Shown here: piece after piece, positions 10,751-19,766 of the stretch | How positions within the stretch are numbered: the stretch's first letter is position 1 | How the letters are laid out: each line of letters opens with the position of its first letter | NCBI RefSeq assembly: GCF_030866765.1 | Contig: NZ_CP133017.1 | Span: 97,501-161,500 of the forward strand | Reading direction: 5' to 3' | DNA from: Paenibacillus silvisoli | GTDB taxonomy: Bacteria > Bacillota > Bacilli > Paenibacillales > Paenibacillaceae | DNA: 64,000 bases | Translations under genes and position numbers: made by a program | Notes under the pieces: generated by a model | What the model saw: only the letters and a program-made list of their open reading frames with translations | Told to the model about the DNA's origin: nothing | The model's database searches: none

Positions 10751-13015
10751 ATGTGTCGTAAATTGTCGGTGAAAACGAAACTATCGGTCATGATTTCACT
10801 TATTGTATTCGTACTGCTGGTTCTAAATGTGATTCTGAACGAATATTCGACGCGGGTCAATCTAAGAAGCGACATTCAGCTCAAAATGATGTCCATCAGC
10901 CAACAGGTCGCATCCAACGTCCTCCAAAATACGAGAGAGGTGGAGTTCGTACAAACCGTCCTGTCGGATAAAATGAAGCTGGCCTCGTTCTCTGCATCCA
11001 CCCAGCTGCCGCGCCGCGCGGCGGACGTCACCCACGAGCAGCTCAAGCAGGTGGCCGATCAGCTGGGCGTAGCGACGATGTCGCTGCTGAAGCAGAACGG
11101 CGATCAGTATGCGGTTGTGCAATCGACCGATACGCAGGAGATCGGCGACACGGTCAATGTGTGGTCGACGCGCAGCGTACGTCCGATCGAGCAGGAGACG
11201 CTTGGCTATCAGTTCTGGATCGGGGCGGACAAGCTGACGTTGACGGAAAATTCCGTGCTCGGTCAAGAAAGCTTTTATTCGGATATGAACCTGGACTACG
11301 TCATCCGCTGTTACATGAAGAGCGACCAGTTCACCGACATCCGAAGTATTTCGCATACGGGATCATTTTTGACGGAATTGAAGACGGGTAATCCCACCAT
11401 TCTCGAGATCACCGGATTTAATCCGGCGTTATTCGGGCAAGAGCCGGTGAAAGAGATCCCGACCATCATGAATATCGAATTGCTGAAGGAGCAGTCCGTT
11501 CCGTTCGGCACTTATGAATATAAGGAATTAGAGAAGGATAAGAACGATATTAAGGAATCGCTGCAGGGCAAAATGGTGTTTCGCGAATCGACCATTAAGG
11601 GGCAGGAAGTCATCAAGAGCTTCATCGCGGTTAAAGAGCCCGTCCCTTACGTCATCGGGCTGGTGCTGGATAAAAAGCCGATTATGAAGCTGACGGACGA
11701 GCAGCGGAACAATCAGATTTTTATTTCGATCGTCCTGCTCATCATCGTGGTCTTCTGCAGCTATTGGCTGTCGGATATTTTGCTGCGGCCGGTCCGCTCC
11801 ATTCTGTGGAAGGTCAACGAGGTGTCGTTCGGCCGGTTCGATAACACGATTGAAGTGAGGCGCAAGGACGAGCTGGGGCAGCTGGCGCAGCGCGTCAATG
11901 CGATGTCGAAAAACTTAAACATCTATATGACGAAGCTGAAAATGGCGTTCGAAGAGAACCGTTCCATGAAAGAGTATTTGGAATCCTTCATTAATCATAC
12001 GACCGACGCCATCCACGTGGTTGATCTGGACGGACGCATTACCCAAGTGAACCGCGCCTTTGAGCAGCTGTTCGAGTATACGACAGATGAAGCCGTCGGC
12101 CGCATGCTGATGCTTGTACCGGATCATCTTCAAGAGGAAGAGCAGGAGACGATGGAGCAGCTCAAATCGGGCAAGCCGTTGACCGCCCGCGAGACGACGC
12201 GCGTTACGAAAAGCGGCGAGTGGATCTCCGTCAGCGTCACCACGTCGCCGATTCGCGACAAGCATGGCGAGCTTCGCGCCATTGCCAGCATTACGCGGGA
12301 CATGACGAGCCGCAACAAGATGGAGGAGCTGCTGCGCCGTTCGGAGAAGCTGACGACGGTCGGCCAGCTGGCCGCTGGCGTTGCGCATGAGATTCGCAAT
12401 CCGCTGACGACGCTTCGCGGATTTCTGCAGCTGCAGATGGAGACGTCGAAGCTCAATACGCGTCACGTCGATCTGATGCTGTCGGAGCTCGACCGGATTA
12501 ACCTGATCGTCGGCGAGTTTCTTATTTTGGCGAAGCCGCAGGCGACGCGCTTCGAGGTGAAGGATGTGCGCTTCATCCTCGGCGATGTCATCTCGCTGCT
12601 CGACAGCCAGGCGCATCTGTGCAATATCGTGTTCGAGACCTATTTTGACCAAGACGATTGTCGGATATCCTGTGAAGAGAACCAGCTGAAGCAAGTATTC
12701 ATCAATGTGCTCAAGAACGCGATCGAAGCGATGCATAATGGCGGCCGGATCACGATTGAGGCTAAGCGGAATGATTCTCAGCACATCTGCGTATCCATAA
12801 CGGACGAAGGCATCGGCATTCCCGAGGAGCGGATAGCCAAGCTGGGCGACCCGTTCTATACCGACAAGGATATGGGGACGGGACTCGGCATCATGGTCAG
12901 CCAGCGCATCATTCAGACGCACCAAGGGACGCTGGAAATCAAGAGCAAGGTGAATGTCGGCACGACGGTGATCATTACGCTGCCGCAGCTGAGGGAGCTG
13001 GCTCTTGAGGCTTAG
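10751..13015 (+). CDS. Orphan membrane sensor histidine kinase with PAS domain (sporulation-kinase type)
   Basis: The 754-residue kinase has a membrane segment at about 13-30, a large extracellular sensing region to about 320, and a second membrane segment at 323-343. HAMP, PAS (about 408-524), HisKA with AHEIRNPLTTLRGF (phospho-His about 546) and an ATPase domain with N (NVLKNAIEAM), G1 (DEGIGIPEE) and G2 (GTGLGI) boxes follow. HEIRNPLTTLRGF is the form seen in KinA-E-type kinases that feed the Spo0A phosphorelay, and no response regulator is adjacent. The start is uncertain: ATG 10751 is used here, but TTG 10763 is better spaced from AAAAGG at 10745-10750. A Spo0E-like phosphatase gene lies 1 kb upstream. 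Confidence 0.88.
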   Translation: MCRKLSVKTKLSVMISLIVFVLLVLNVILNEYSTRVNLRSDIQLKMMSISQQVASNVLQNTREVEFVQTVLSDKMKLASFSASTQLPRRAADVTHEQLKQVADQLGVATMSLLKQNGDQYAVVQSTDTQEIGDTVNVWSTRSVRPIEQETLGYQFWIGADKLTLTENSVLGQESFYSDMNLDYVIRCYMKSDQFTDIRSISHTGSFLTELKTGNPTILEITGFNPALFGQEPVKEIPTIMNIELLKEQSVPFGTYEYKELEKDKNDIKESLQGKMVFRESTIKGQEVIKSFIAVKEPVPYVIGLVLDKKPIMKLTDEQRNNQIFISIVLLIIVVFCSYWLSDILLRPVRSILWKVNEVSFGRFDNTIEVRRKDELGQLAQRVNAMSKNLNIYMTKLKMAFEENRSMKEYLESFINHTTDAIHVVDLDGRITQVNRAFEQLFEYTTDEAVGRMLMLVPDHLQEEEQETMEQLKSGKPLTARETTRVTKSGEWISVSVTTSPIRDKHGELRAIASITRDMTSRNKMEELLRRSEKLTTVGQLAAGVAHEIRNPLTTLRGFLQLQMETSKLNTRHVDLMLSELDRINLIVGEFLILAKPQATRFEVKDVRFILGDVISLLDSQAHLCNIVFETYFDQDDCRISCEENQLKQVFINVLKNAIEAMHNGGRITIEAKRNDSQHICVSITDEGIGIPEERIAKLGDPFYTDKDMGTGLGIMVSQRIIQTHQGTLEIKSKVNVGTTVIITLPQLRELALEA

Positions 13016-13048
13016 CGAAGGGCTGCGGCCGAAAGGAGGGTGAAGGGC

Positions 13049-13747
13049 ATGACGGCAGGCTATCGCGCGCTGCTGGTCGGCGCCACTGGGTTGGTGGGCT
13101 CGGCTTTGCTGCGCCGGCTGCTGAACGACGGCAGATGCACCGCCGTTACGATTCTCGTTCGCAGGCCGCTTCGTCCTTCGCCGGACGGCCACGGAGCGAA
13201 CCGGAAGCTGACCGTGCTGACGGCTGATTTTGACCGGCTGGATGAAGCGTTGGCGGACGTTGAAGCGGACGTCGTCTTCTGCGCGCTCGGCACGACGATC
13301 AAGAAGGCGAAGACGCAGGAAGCGTTTCGCCAGGTTGACCTTGAATATCCGGCGGCACTCGGCGAGTGGGCGAAGCAGCACGGCGCAGAATCGTTTATCG
13401 TCGTGTCGGCCATGGGCGCGAACGCGTCTTCGACGATTTTCTATAACCGGGTGAAGGGCGAGATGGAAGCGCAGCTGTCGGCGCTCGGTTTGCGGGAGCT
13501 TCACATTGTCCGTCCTTCGCTGCTGCTTGGGAAGCGGGAGGAATTCCGGCCTGGGGAGCAGGTCGCGGTATGGCTTAGTCCGCTGCTGAAGCTCGTGATG
13601 CAAGGGAAGCTGCGCGTATATCGGCCTGTTGAGGCGGAGCAAGTTGCTGCTTTCATGGCCGATCTGGCGGCAGCTCGCAGCTGGAATGGGATGGAAATTG
13701 TAAAAATCTATGAAAATGACGCGATTCACGCTACAATACAGCTATAA
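13049..13747 (+). CDS. NAD(P)-binding oxidoreductase, atypical SDR (TIP30-like)
   Basis: The 232-residue protein begins with a Rossmann fold containing GATGLVGSALLRRLL. It has FCALGTT in the expected cofactor-binding position and a YxxxK motif (YNRVK) at about residue 132. This matches the atypical short-chain dehydrogenase group that includes HTATIP2/TIP30-like bacterial proteins. The substrate is unknown. ATG 13049 follows AAAGGAGGG. It starts 33 bases after the kinase and is probably co-transcribed with it. Confidence 0.82.
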   Translation: MTAGYRALLVGATGLVGSALLRRLLNDGRCTAVTILVRRPLRPSPDGHGANRKLTVLTADFDRLDEALADVEADVVFCALGTTIKKAKTQEAFRQVDLEYPAALGEWAKQHGAESFIVVSAMGANASSTIFYNRVKGEMEAQLSALGLRELHIVRPSLLLGKREEFRPGEQVAVWLSPLLKLVMQGKLRVYRPVEAEQVAAFMADLAAARSWNGMEIVKIYENDAIHATIQL

Positions 13748-13786
13748 GAAGGCTGCAGCAGCAACCATGCGGGGTGACAAAGTCAG

Positions 13787-14482
13787 TTGAGGATTAACAA
13801 GTTTATTAGCGAAACCGGTTATTGCTCCAGACGCGAGGCGGATAAGCTCGTGGAGACGGGGCGCGTAACGATTAATGGCGTAACGGCCGAGCTTGGCAGC
13901 CAGGCTGAGCTGGGCGACGATGTAAGGATCGACGGCAATTCGCTCGGTTCTCAGAAGAGTCACGTGTATATCGCGCTGAACAAGCCGGTCGGCATCACGA
14001 GCACGACCGAAGCGGATGTCGATGGCAATATTGTCGATTACATCGGTCATCCGGAGCGGATTTTCCCGATCGGCCGTCTGGATAAGGATTCGGAAGGCCT
14101 TATTCTGCTGACCAATGACGGCGATATCGTCAATCGGATTTTGCGGGCGGAAGGCAAGCATGAAAAGGAGTACATCGTGACGGTGGACAGGCCGGTCACG
14201 CCGCGGTTCTTGAAGGCGATGAGCGAAGGTGTTCGCATTCTGGGGACGATGACGCTGCCCTGCAAGGTTGTGAAGGAGAACGATCGCGTCTTCCGCATCA
14301 CGTTAACCGAGGGGAAGAACCGGCAAATCCGGCGGATGTGCTCGGCGTTCGGCTACAATGTCCGGAAGCTGCGCCGCGTGCGCATTATGAATATTCACTT
14401 GGGCCAGCTGGCGAACGGCAAATGGCGGGATCTGACGAGCAACGAGCTGAAGGAGCTTTTCGCGCTGCTTAATTACGGCTAA
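13787..14482 (+). CDS. rluF: 23S rRNA pseudouridine synthase, RsuA/RluB/RluF family
   Basis: The 231-residue enzyme has an N-terminal S4 RNA-binding domain (MRINKFISETGYCSRREADKLV) and a catalytic domain with GRLDKDSEGLILLTNDG containing the catalytic Asp. GKNRQIRRMCSAFGY follows, typical of RsuA-family enzymes that isomerise uridine in rRNA. RluF-type (U2604) is the nearest named group by memory of the sequence, and RluB or RsuA are possible. The TTG start at 13787 follows GGGGTGAC. A terminator follows. Confidence 0.88.
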   Translation: MRINKFISETGYCSRREADKLVETGRVTINGVTAELGSQAELGDDVRIDGNSLGSQKSHVYIALNKPVGITSTTEADVDGNIVDYIGHPERIFPIGRLDKDSEGLILLTNDGDIVNRILRAEGKHEKEYIVTVDRPVTPRFLKAMSEGVRILGTMTLPCKVVKENDRVFRITLTEGKNRQIRRMCSAFGYNVRKLRRVRIMNIHLGQLANGKWRDLTSNELKELFALLNYG

Positions 14483-14510
14483 GTTCGACAGTTTCCCGGG
14501 AAATAATAAA

Positions 14511-14554
14511 GAAACCAACATGGTCCGACTATCGGTCGGCGATGTTGGTTTTTT
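14511..14554 (+). terminator. Terminator after the pseudouridine synthase gene
   Basis: AACCAACAT pairs with ATGTTGGTT around an inner CCGAC/GTCGG stem, followed by TTTTTT. Confidence 0.9.
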
Positions 14555-14599
14555 GCGCATTATTGGCCGATTTGGCGTGAAAGCTAGCAATAATAACAT

Positions 14600-14628
14600 T
14601 TGTTTTCCTAGAAAACATGAAGTAAAAT
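14600..14628 (+). promoter_or_regulatory. Probable promoter of the MurE-like/racemase pair, with a long leader
   Basis: TTGTTT (14600-14605) and TAAAAT (14623-14628) are spaced by 17 bases. About 185 bases separate this from the ATG at 14817, including a GCCGCGATCGCG palindrome near 14687. Nothing resembling a known riboswitch was recognised in that leader. Confidence 0.45.
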
Positions 14629-14816
14629 TATAAAGGATTGTAGGCGCTTTGCATATAGGAAATTATAAAAAAAGACAATTTCGAGGCCGCGATCGCGTTT
14701 AAGGAAGCTGCGGTCACGGGTAAGTTCTATTGGATTGAAGCCATGTTCATATGACGAACTTAAATAATCTATTGTTCCTGAGCGGCATGAGCGCGGGTAG
14801 AGAGGACTTAAATGCT

Positions 14817-16310
14817 ATGACTAGATTACAGGAGCTGCTTCAAGCAACGGCGGTTGAAGGCTCGTACCGGCCGGATGCGGAGCTTGAGGTAAACGGTATT
14901 TCCTATCATTCGCAGAAGGTGTCGCCCGGCGATCTCTTCGTCTGCATTACCGGGTACAGCACGGACGGGCATAAATATTTGCCTGACGCGGTGAAGAGCG
15001 GCGCCGCGGCTGCCATCGTGGAGCGTATTCAAGAGGATATCGAGATTCCGCAATATGTGGTGCCGAACAGCCGGATCGCAATGGCGCAGCTGGCGGACGC
15101 GTTCTACGGCCACCCTTCCTCGAAGCTGAAGATGATCGGCATTACGGCTACTAACGGTAAGACAAGCACTACATATATGACGAACGCGATTCTGGAGCAG
15201 CACGGGCTGAAAACGGGGCTGATCGGCACGGTCGTCATTAAGATCGACGACGAGAAAATTCCGTCCGAGCTGACGACGCCGGAATCGCTCGACCTGCAGT
15301 CTTACTTGAAGCAGATGGTTGACCGCGACGTGACGCATGTCAGCATGGAGGTTTCCTCGGCTGCGCTGGAGTCGCACCGGGTCGAGACGGTCGATTACGA
15401 TATCGTTTGCTTTAACAACCTGAGCCGCGAGCATATTGATTCGCACGGCACGTTCGAGAAGTATTTTGAAGCTAAAGCAAGCTTGATTCGAGGGGCCGGC
15501 GAGCACAGCTCGGCGGTGCTGAACTTGGACAACGAGCATGCGGCATCGCTGGTCGGCGAGACGCGCGCCAATGTGGTTACGTACGGGCTGAAAAGCCGTG
15601 AAGGCACGCTGTATTGCAAGGATTTGGACCTGTCCACCGGACGAGCCAAATTCACCGTTGAAATCCTGAAGCCGTTCAAAGGGGATGGCGTCGAGTACGT
15701 CCCTGGCGAGTTCCGCGTGGAGCTGCGCATCCCGGGACTGCATTCGGTGTACAACTCCATGGCGGCGATCGCGATTGCGCTGCTGTGCGGCATCCCTGTG
15801 GCGACGATTCAAGAAGCGCTGCGTACGTTCGGCGGGGTAGAAAGGCGATTCGAATTCATCTACGAGGATGAGTTCATTATCGTGGACGACCATTTTGCCA
15901 ATCCCGGCAACATTGACGTGACGTTGGAGACGCTGCGCTATATGGATTACGAGCAGTGCCATTTCGTCTATGCGATCCGCGGCCATCGCGGTCCGATCAT
16001 CAATCGCGAGAATGCGGAAGCGATCGTGAAATGGATGAACCGTCTGGAGATGCGCGACATTATCGCGACTCGCAGCGCGTCCCACGTGAACAAGAACAAC
16101 ACGGTCTCCGACGAGGAGGCGGATGTGTTCTTGGAGGTTATGCAGGGAGCGGGCATCGAGGTGAAGCTGTACAACGAGCTGCCGGATGCGATCGCGTTTG
16201 CGCTGTCGAAGGCCGGCCGCGGCGACTTGATCCTGCTGGCAGGCTGCCAAGGCATGGATCCGGGCGCGGAAATCGCGCTGAATATGCTGAAGGCTACCAA
16301 TAACGATTAA
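14817..16310 (+). CDS. Mur ligase family protein, MurE paralogue of unknown amino-acid specificity
   Basis: The 497-residue protein has the MurE three-domain layout: N-terminal UDP-binding part, ATP-binding GITATNGKTSTTYM and ELTTPESLDL, MEVSSAALE, and a C-terminal ligase domain. MurE normally adds the third amino acid to UDP-MurNAc-L-Ala-D-Glu. The DNPR motif that binds meso-diaminopimelate is absent from the expected C-terminal region (IIATRSASHVNKNN instead). The usual DYAHTPD is also replaced by DDHFANPGN. It is not in a cell-wall cluster but is coupled to an Asp/Glu racemase gene. ATG 14817 was chosen for AGAGAGGA at 14799-14806; an upstream ATG at 14751 lacks one. The true substrate is unknown. 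Confidence 0.82.
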   Translation: MTRLQELLQATAVEGSYRPDAELEVNGISYHSQKVSPGDLFVCITGYSTDGHKYLPDAVKSGAAAAIVERIQEDIEIPQYVVPNSRIAMAQLADAFYGHPSSKLKMIGITATNGKTSTTYMTNAILEQHGLKTGLIGTVVIKIDDEKIPSELTTPESLDLQSYLKQMVDRDVTHVSMEVSSAALESHRVETVDYDIVCFNNLSREHIDSHGTFEKYFEAKASLIRGAGEHSSAVLNLDNEHAASLVGETRANVVTYGLKSREGTLYCKDLDLSTGRAKFTVEILKPFKGDGVEYVPGEFRVELRIPGLHSVYNSMAAIAIALLCGIPVATIQEALRTFGGVERRFEFIYEDEFIIVDDHFANPGNIDVTLETLRYMDYEQCHFVYAIRGHRGPIINRENAEAIVKWMNRLEMRDIIATRSASHVNKNNTVSDEEADVFLEVMQGAGIEVKLYNELPDAIAFALSKAGRGDLILLAGCQGMDPGAEIALNMLKATNND

Positions 16311-16329
16311 CTCATATAAAGTAGGTTGA

Positions 16330-17031
16330 ATGATGGAACATAAACGGCGGTTAGGTGTGCTAGGCGGAATGGGGCCGAAGGCGACGAGCGTATTTATCGA
16401 TCAAATTATCGAGAGTACGGTTGCGGACAGGGATCAGGATCATATCGATATGGTCATCTTGAATCATGCGTCGCTGCCGGATCGGACCCATGTTATTCTT
16501 GAAAATAGTCCCGAACAGTTTCTGCGCGAAATCGAGAAAGATATCCGGCTGCTGGAATATGCCGAAGTAGCGAATATCGCGATTCCGTGCAACACCGCTC
16601 ACTACTACGTGGATGAGATGCAGCGGATGACGAGCATTCCGATCATCAACATGGTGGAAGAGTCGATGAAGGTCATTCACGACGCGTACGGAGACGGCTG
16701 CAAGGTCGGTATCCTCGCGACGAACGGAACGCTGCACAGCGGCATTTACAGCGAGTCGGCGCTCAAGTACAACATGGTGCCCCACTTGCCGGCAGATGCC
16801 GTTCAACAAGAAATTATGAATATCATCTATCGCGACATTAAGCGCGGCGTCCAGACGAACCCCGCGGAGCTGGAAGCGATTATCCGGCTTCTGATTGAGG
16901 AAGACGGCTGCCAGTGCATCATAATCGCTTGTACCGAGCTTTCGATTATTCCGCTTAGCGGCGAGATCAAGCAGCGCTGCGTCGATGCGATGGACGTGCT
17001 GGTGAAGAGGTCGATTGAGCTTTCGTTATAA
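16330..17031 (+). CDS. Aspartate/glutamate racemase family protein
   Basis: The 233-residue protein begins GVLGGMGPKATSVF and has both catalytic cysteines of the family, in PCNTAHY and ACTELS. These enzymes interconvert L- and D-Asp, Glu or related acids without cofactor. It starts 19 bases after the MurE-like ligase, so the two are co-transcribed and probably act together, with the racemase perhaps making a D-amino acid for the ligase. It is a different protein from the MurI-type glutamate racemase at 38.6 kb. Confidence 0.9.
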   Translation: MMEHKRRLGVLGGMGPKATSVFIDQIIESTVADRDQDHIDMVILNHASLPDRTHVILENSPEQFLREIEKDIRLLEYAEVANIAIPCNTAHYYVDEMQRMTSIPIINMVEESMKVIHDAYGDGCKVGILATNGTLHSGIYSESALKYNMVPHLPADAVQQEIMNIIYRDIKRGVQTNPAELEAIIRLLIEEDGCQCIIIACTELSIIPLSGEIKQRCVDAMDVLVKRSIELSL

Positions 17032-17035
17032 TAAG

Positions 17036-17077
17036 AAAACCGTCAGGGCGCATGGTTGGCGCTCTGACGGTTTTTTT
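17036..17077. terminator. Bidirectional terminator between the racemase gene and motB
   Basis: A 16-bp arm (17036-17051) pairs with 17059-17074 around a 7-base loop. There are A residues before and T residues after, so it can end transcripts from both sides. Confidence 0.9.
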
Positions 17078-17089
17078 CGTTCGTAAGGT

Positions 17090-17920
17090 TTATTTCTTTG
17101 CGGCGGTCTCGGTTGTCGTCGATATCGTCGTCGTGTTTGACGTATCCGTGTATTTCCGCATGATGGAGACTTCGACGCGGCGGTTCTTGGAACGGCCTTC
17201 GGCCGTCGTATTGGACGCGACCGGATGGTATTCTCCATAGCCGATCGTTTTGAATAGATGAGGGTCAAGCTTCTTGTTGATCAGCATGATATTCAGAAAC
17301 TTCAGCGCCCGCATGGAGCTCAAATCCCAGTTGGACTCGAATTCCGGACTTTTCATTGGCACGTTGTCGGTATGGCCGGATACTTCAACCTGGTAATCCG
17401 GGTAGTTCTGCAGCATGTTGGAAATGTTGACCGCCAGCTTGCGCGACTCCGGCTTGACCTTCGCGCTGCCCGGAGCGAACAAGGAGCTGTCGCTGATGGT
17501 GATGGTCAGCTGGGACAGGTTCAGCTTCGTATCGAGCTGGGTCGTCAAGCCATTCGACTTGATGTAATTGTCGACCTGCTTCTTCAGCTTCTCCAGATCC
17601 TGTTGCTCTTTCTGCTTCAATGCCTCCAGATTCTCTTCCCGGGACATATCCTTCGTATCTTCGTGGCGTCTTGAGTCCGTCGTATCCTCGAACTGATTGG
17701 CGTTCGTGATGACCGCGGATTGCTCCAGCACGCCGATGCCGCTGCTGAACGCGATGTTGAACGCCTTGCTCATATCTTGAAATTTCTTCGAATCGGTCGA
17801 GCTCATGGCATACAATACGATAAATAAGGCGAGTAATAGGGTAAGGAGGTCGGCATACGGGATCAGCCAGGTTTCGTCGGCGTGTTCCTCGTGGTGTTCT
17901 TTCTTATGCTTTTTGCTCAA
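17090..17920 (-). CDS. motB: Flagellar motor stator protein MotB
   Basis: MotB anchors the proton-driven stator to peptidoglycan. The 276-residue protein has a basic N terminus, one membrane helix with the proton-carrying Asp in YADLLTLLLALF, and a C-terminal OmpA-like domain with VSGHTDNVP and SSMRALKFLN. The start is TTG on the minus strand at 17920, overlapping the end of motA by 17 bases. AGAAGGGAG serves as ribosome site. No other flagellar genes are in the window, which is usual for motAB in Bacillales. Confidence 0.95.
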   Translation of the reverse strand: MSKKHKKEHHEEHADETWLIPYADLLTLLLALFIVLYAMSSTDSKKFQDMSKAFNIAFSSGIGVLEQSAVITNANQFEDTTDSRRHEDTKDMSREENLEALKQKEQQDLEKLKKQVDNYIKSNGLTTQLDTKLNLSQLTITISDSSLFAPGSAKVKPESRKLAVNISNMLQNYPDYQVEVSGHTDNVPMKSPEFESNWDLSSMRALKFLNIMLINKKLDPHLFKTIGYGEYHPVASNTTAEGRSKNRRVEVSIMRKYTDTSNTTTISTTTETAAKK

Positions 17921-18704
17921 CGCCCTCCGCTCCCTTCTGGCTCAAGATGTAGCGTTCCGTCGGCGTCAGGAACACCGAAAGCTTCTGGTTAATCGCAATC
18001 GTGGACACGCCGGACTGGATGGACAGCAGGCCTTCGACCATCATGAGACGCAGTTCGACTTCGCGCTTGGAAAGCCGCTTCAACTTGTTGGAAATCGGGT
18101 GCCATAAAACATAACCGGTGAATATACCTAGAAGTGTAGCAACGAACGCGGCTGCGATCGCATGAGCAAGCTTCTCCATGTCGCTCATGTCGGCCAGCGC
18201 GGCGATCAGACCGATTACGGCCCCGAGTACCCCGAGCGTAGGCGCGTACATGCCGGCCTGCGAGAAGATGAGCGCGCCGGCGCGGTGGCGTTCTTCGGTT
18301 GCGGCAATATCTTCAAGCAGCACGTCGCGGACGAGGTCTTGGTCATTGCCGTCTATAATCATCCGCATGCCGTTGCGAAGGAACGGATCCGGAATTTCGT
18401 CGACTTTAGACTCGAGCGCAAGCAAGCCTTCGCGGCGAGTGATGGTTGCCCATTCCATGAAGAGGGCGATGACTTCCTCGCGGGGCAGCAGCTTTTGCTC
18501 GACGAAGATCATTTTGATCAGCTTCGGAAACTTCTTCAGCTCGCTGAGCGGGAAGCCGATGAAGAGCGAAGCGGCTGTACCGACGATGATGATAACAAAC
18601 GCGGCCGGGTTGACCAGGTTGCCGATCGGCGCGCCTTTCAGCGTCATGCCTAGCAGAACGGCTACGAGTCCAAGCACGATGCCAATAAGAGTAGATTTTT
18701 CCAT
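17904..18704 (-). CDS. motA: Flagellar motor stator protein MotA
   Basis: MotA is the four-helix proton-channel partner of MotB. The 266-residue protein starts MEKSTLIGIVLGLVAV and has hydrophobic segments near residues 5-23, 30-48, about 150-175 and 185-205. The cytoplasmic loop carries the conserved charged residues that contact FliG. GAGGTG precedes the ATG on the minus strand. It forms a two-gene operon with motB, and 268 bases without a gene separate it from the divergent gene at 18973. Confidence 0.95.
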   Translation of the reverse strand: MEKSTLIGIVLGLVAVLLGMTLKGAPIGNLVNPAAFVIIIVGTAASLFIGFPLSELKKFPKLIKMIFVEQKLLPREEVIALFMEWATITRREGLLALESKVDEIPDPFLRNGMRMIIDGNDQDLVRDVLLEDIAATEERHRAGALIFSQAGMYAPTLGVLGAVIGLIAALADMSDMEKLAHAIAAAFVATLLGIFTGYVLWHPISNKLKRLSKREVELRLMMVEGLLSIQSGVSTIAINQKLSVFLTPTERYILSQKGAEGVEQKA

Positions 18705-18972
18705 GACACACCTCGTCTAGTTAGTATAATAAGGACATTGTATCCGGCAGGGCCGGTAAAGTCCCGGAGAGCGGGACAAAGCGGGCGGACGGCAATCTGA
18801 GGTGTCAGACCGACAAAAAGAACATCCTTTCGACAGCTCTATCTCATAATATATCGGTTTAAAAAAGGCCGTAGATTAGAGCAAAACGGATGTTTTAGCA
18901 GTTTTCGTCGGATTTGTTGTAGAATGAAGGAATAAGCGGTGCATGAAGACCGAAAAGTGAGGGAAATGGGCA

Positions 18973-19266
18973 ATGGGAGTAAAACACGCGAGAGAGTACA
19001 GCGATATTTTGGGAGAGCTGGCGGAGGCGATTCATTCGATCGGGGACGGGTATCTGTTCTTCGAGATGGAGCCGGCGGACTGGGAAGAGCTTGAGGAGCC
19101 GCAGCGCTTTGAATTGATGGAGGCGCTTGCAGACGACGTGTTCTATGCGCTTGGCGAGGATCCGGTTATCCATGTGGGAAGCGGGGTCGTGGCGTACCGG
19201 CCGAAGCACCACATTATTGAGGTGTCTGTCGACGAGAAGGAAAGCCGAATCATTCGGCTGATCTAG
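18973..19266 (+). CDS. Small acidic protein of unknown function (97 aa)
   Basis: ATG 18973 follows AGTGAGGGA. The protein is acidic and soluble, with helices at the ends and a beta-rich centre (VIHVGSGVVAYRPKHHIIEVSVDE). I recognise no family. It is 27 bases upstream of the pterin dehydratase gene in the same direction, so the two are probably co-transcribed. Nothing in the sequence points to a specific role. Confidence 0.72.
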   Translation: MGVKHAREYSDILGELAEAIHSIGDGYLFFEMEPADWEELEEPQRFELMEALADDVFYALGEDPVIHVGSGVVAYRPKHHIIEVSVDEKESRIIRLI

Positions 19267-19293
19267 ATTTCGTGCGGGAAGCGGGGGATTTGG

Positions 19294-19611
19294 GTGGCGA
19301 AGATGGAAAAGATGCCGGTGGAAGCGGCGAACGAGGCGATTGCGTCGCTTGCCGGCTGGTCGCGCCAGGATGAGAAGTGGATGCAGGGCAGCTACCGGTT
19401 TCCCACGTTCATAGAGGCAATCGCCTTCGTCGGGAAAGTGGCAGCCATTGCGGAGGAAATGAATCATCACCCGTTCATCGGCATCGATTATAAGAAAGTG
19501 ACGCTGCGGTTAACGACATGGCATGCGGGGGGCTTAACGGAGCTCGATATGCAGTCGGCACGGCGTTATAATGAAGCGTTTGAATCGTCGTCGGCTCCCG
19601 GGAACGGGTAG
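19294..19611 (+). CDS. 4a-hydroxytetrahydrobiopterin dehydratase (PCD/DCoH family)
   Basis: The 105-residue protein matches the pterin-4a-carbinolamine dehydratase fold, with the catalytic motif EEMNHHP and a following beta strand (KKVTLRLTTWHAGGLTELD). These enzymes recycle oxidised pterin after aromatic amino acid hydroxylation. A molybdopterin-related role has been proposed in bacteria without such hydroxylases. The start is GTG 19294, with ATG 19303 as an alternative. The terminator hairpin overlaps the stop codon. Confidence 0.88.
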   Translation: MAKMEKMPVEAANEAIASLAGWSRQDEKWMQGSYRFPTFIEAIAFVGKVAAIAEEMNHHPFIGIDYKKVTLRLTTWHAGGLTELDMQSARRYNEAFESSSAPGNG

Positions 19612-19625
19612 CCGGCGTTTTTTTT
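19589..19625 (+). terminator. Terminator overlapping the end of the pterin dehydratase gene
   Basis: CGTCGGCT (19589-19596) pairs with AGCCGGCG (19610-19617), followed by eight T residues. Confidence 0.85.
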
Positions 19626-19766
19626 ATTAGGGGTCTGGATCGGTCCGGCTCGGCTGGAAACAGCTGGGGAATAAGCTTTACAAGCCAACGGGGCTATTCT
19701 ACAATGGGTGAAACGGAATGATGTTAGATAACCTAACATATTATGAAGAGGTCGGGAGAAACCGGT

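Noticed and set aside
11915..13729. 604-codon minus-strand frame opposite the histidine kinase and SDR genes
   Set aside because: It spans two clearly real plus-strand genes and matches no family; it arises from codon bias.
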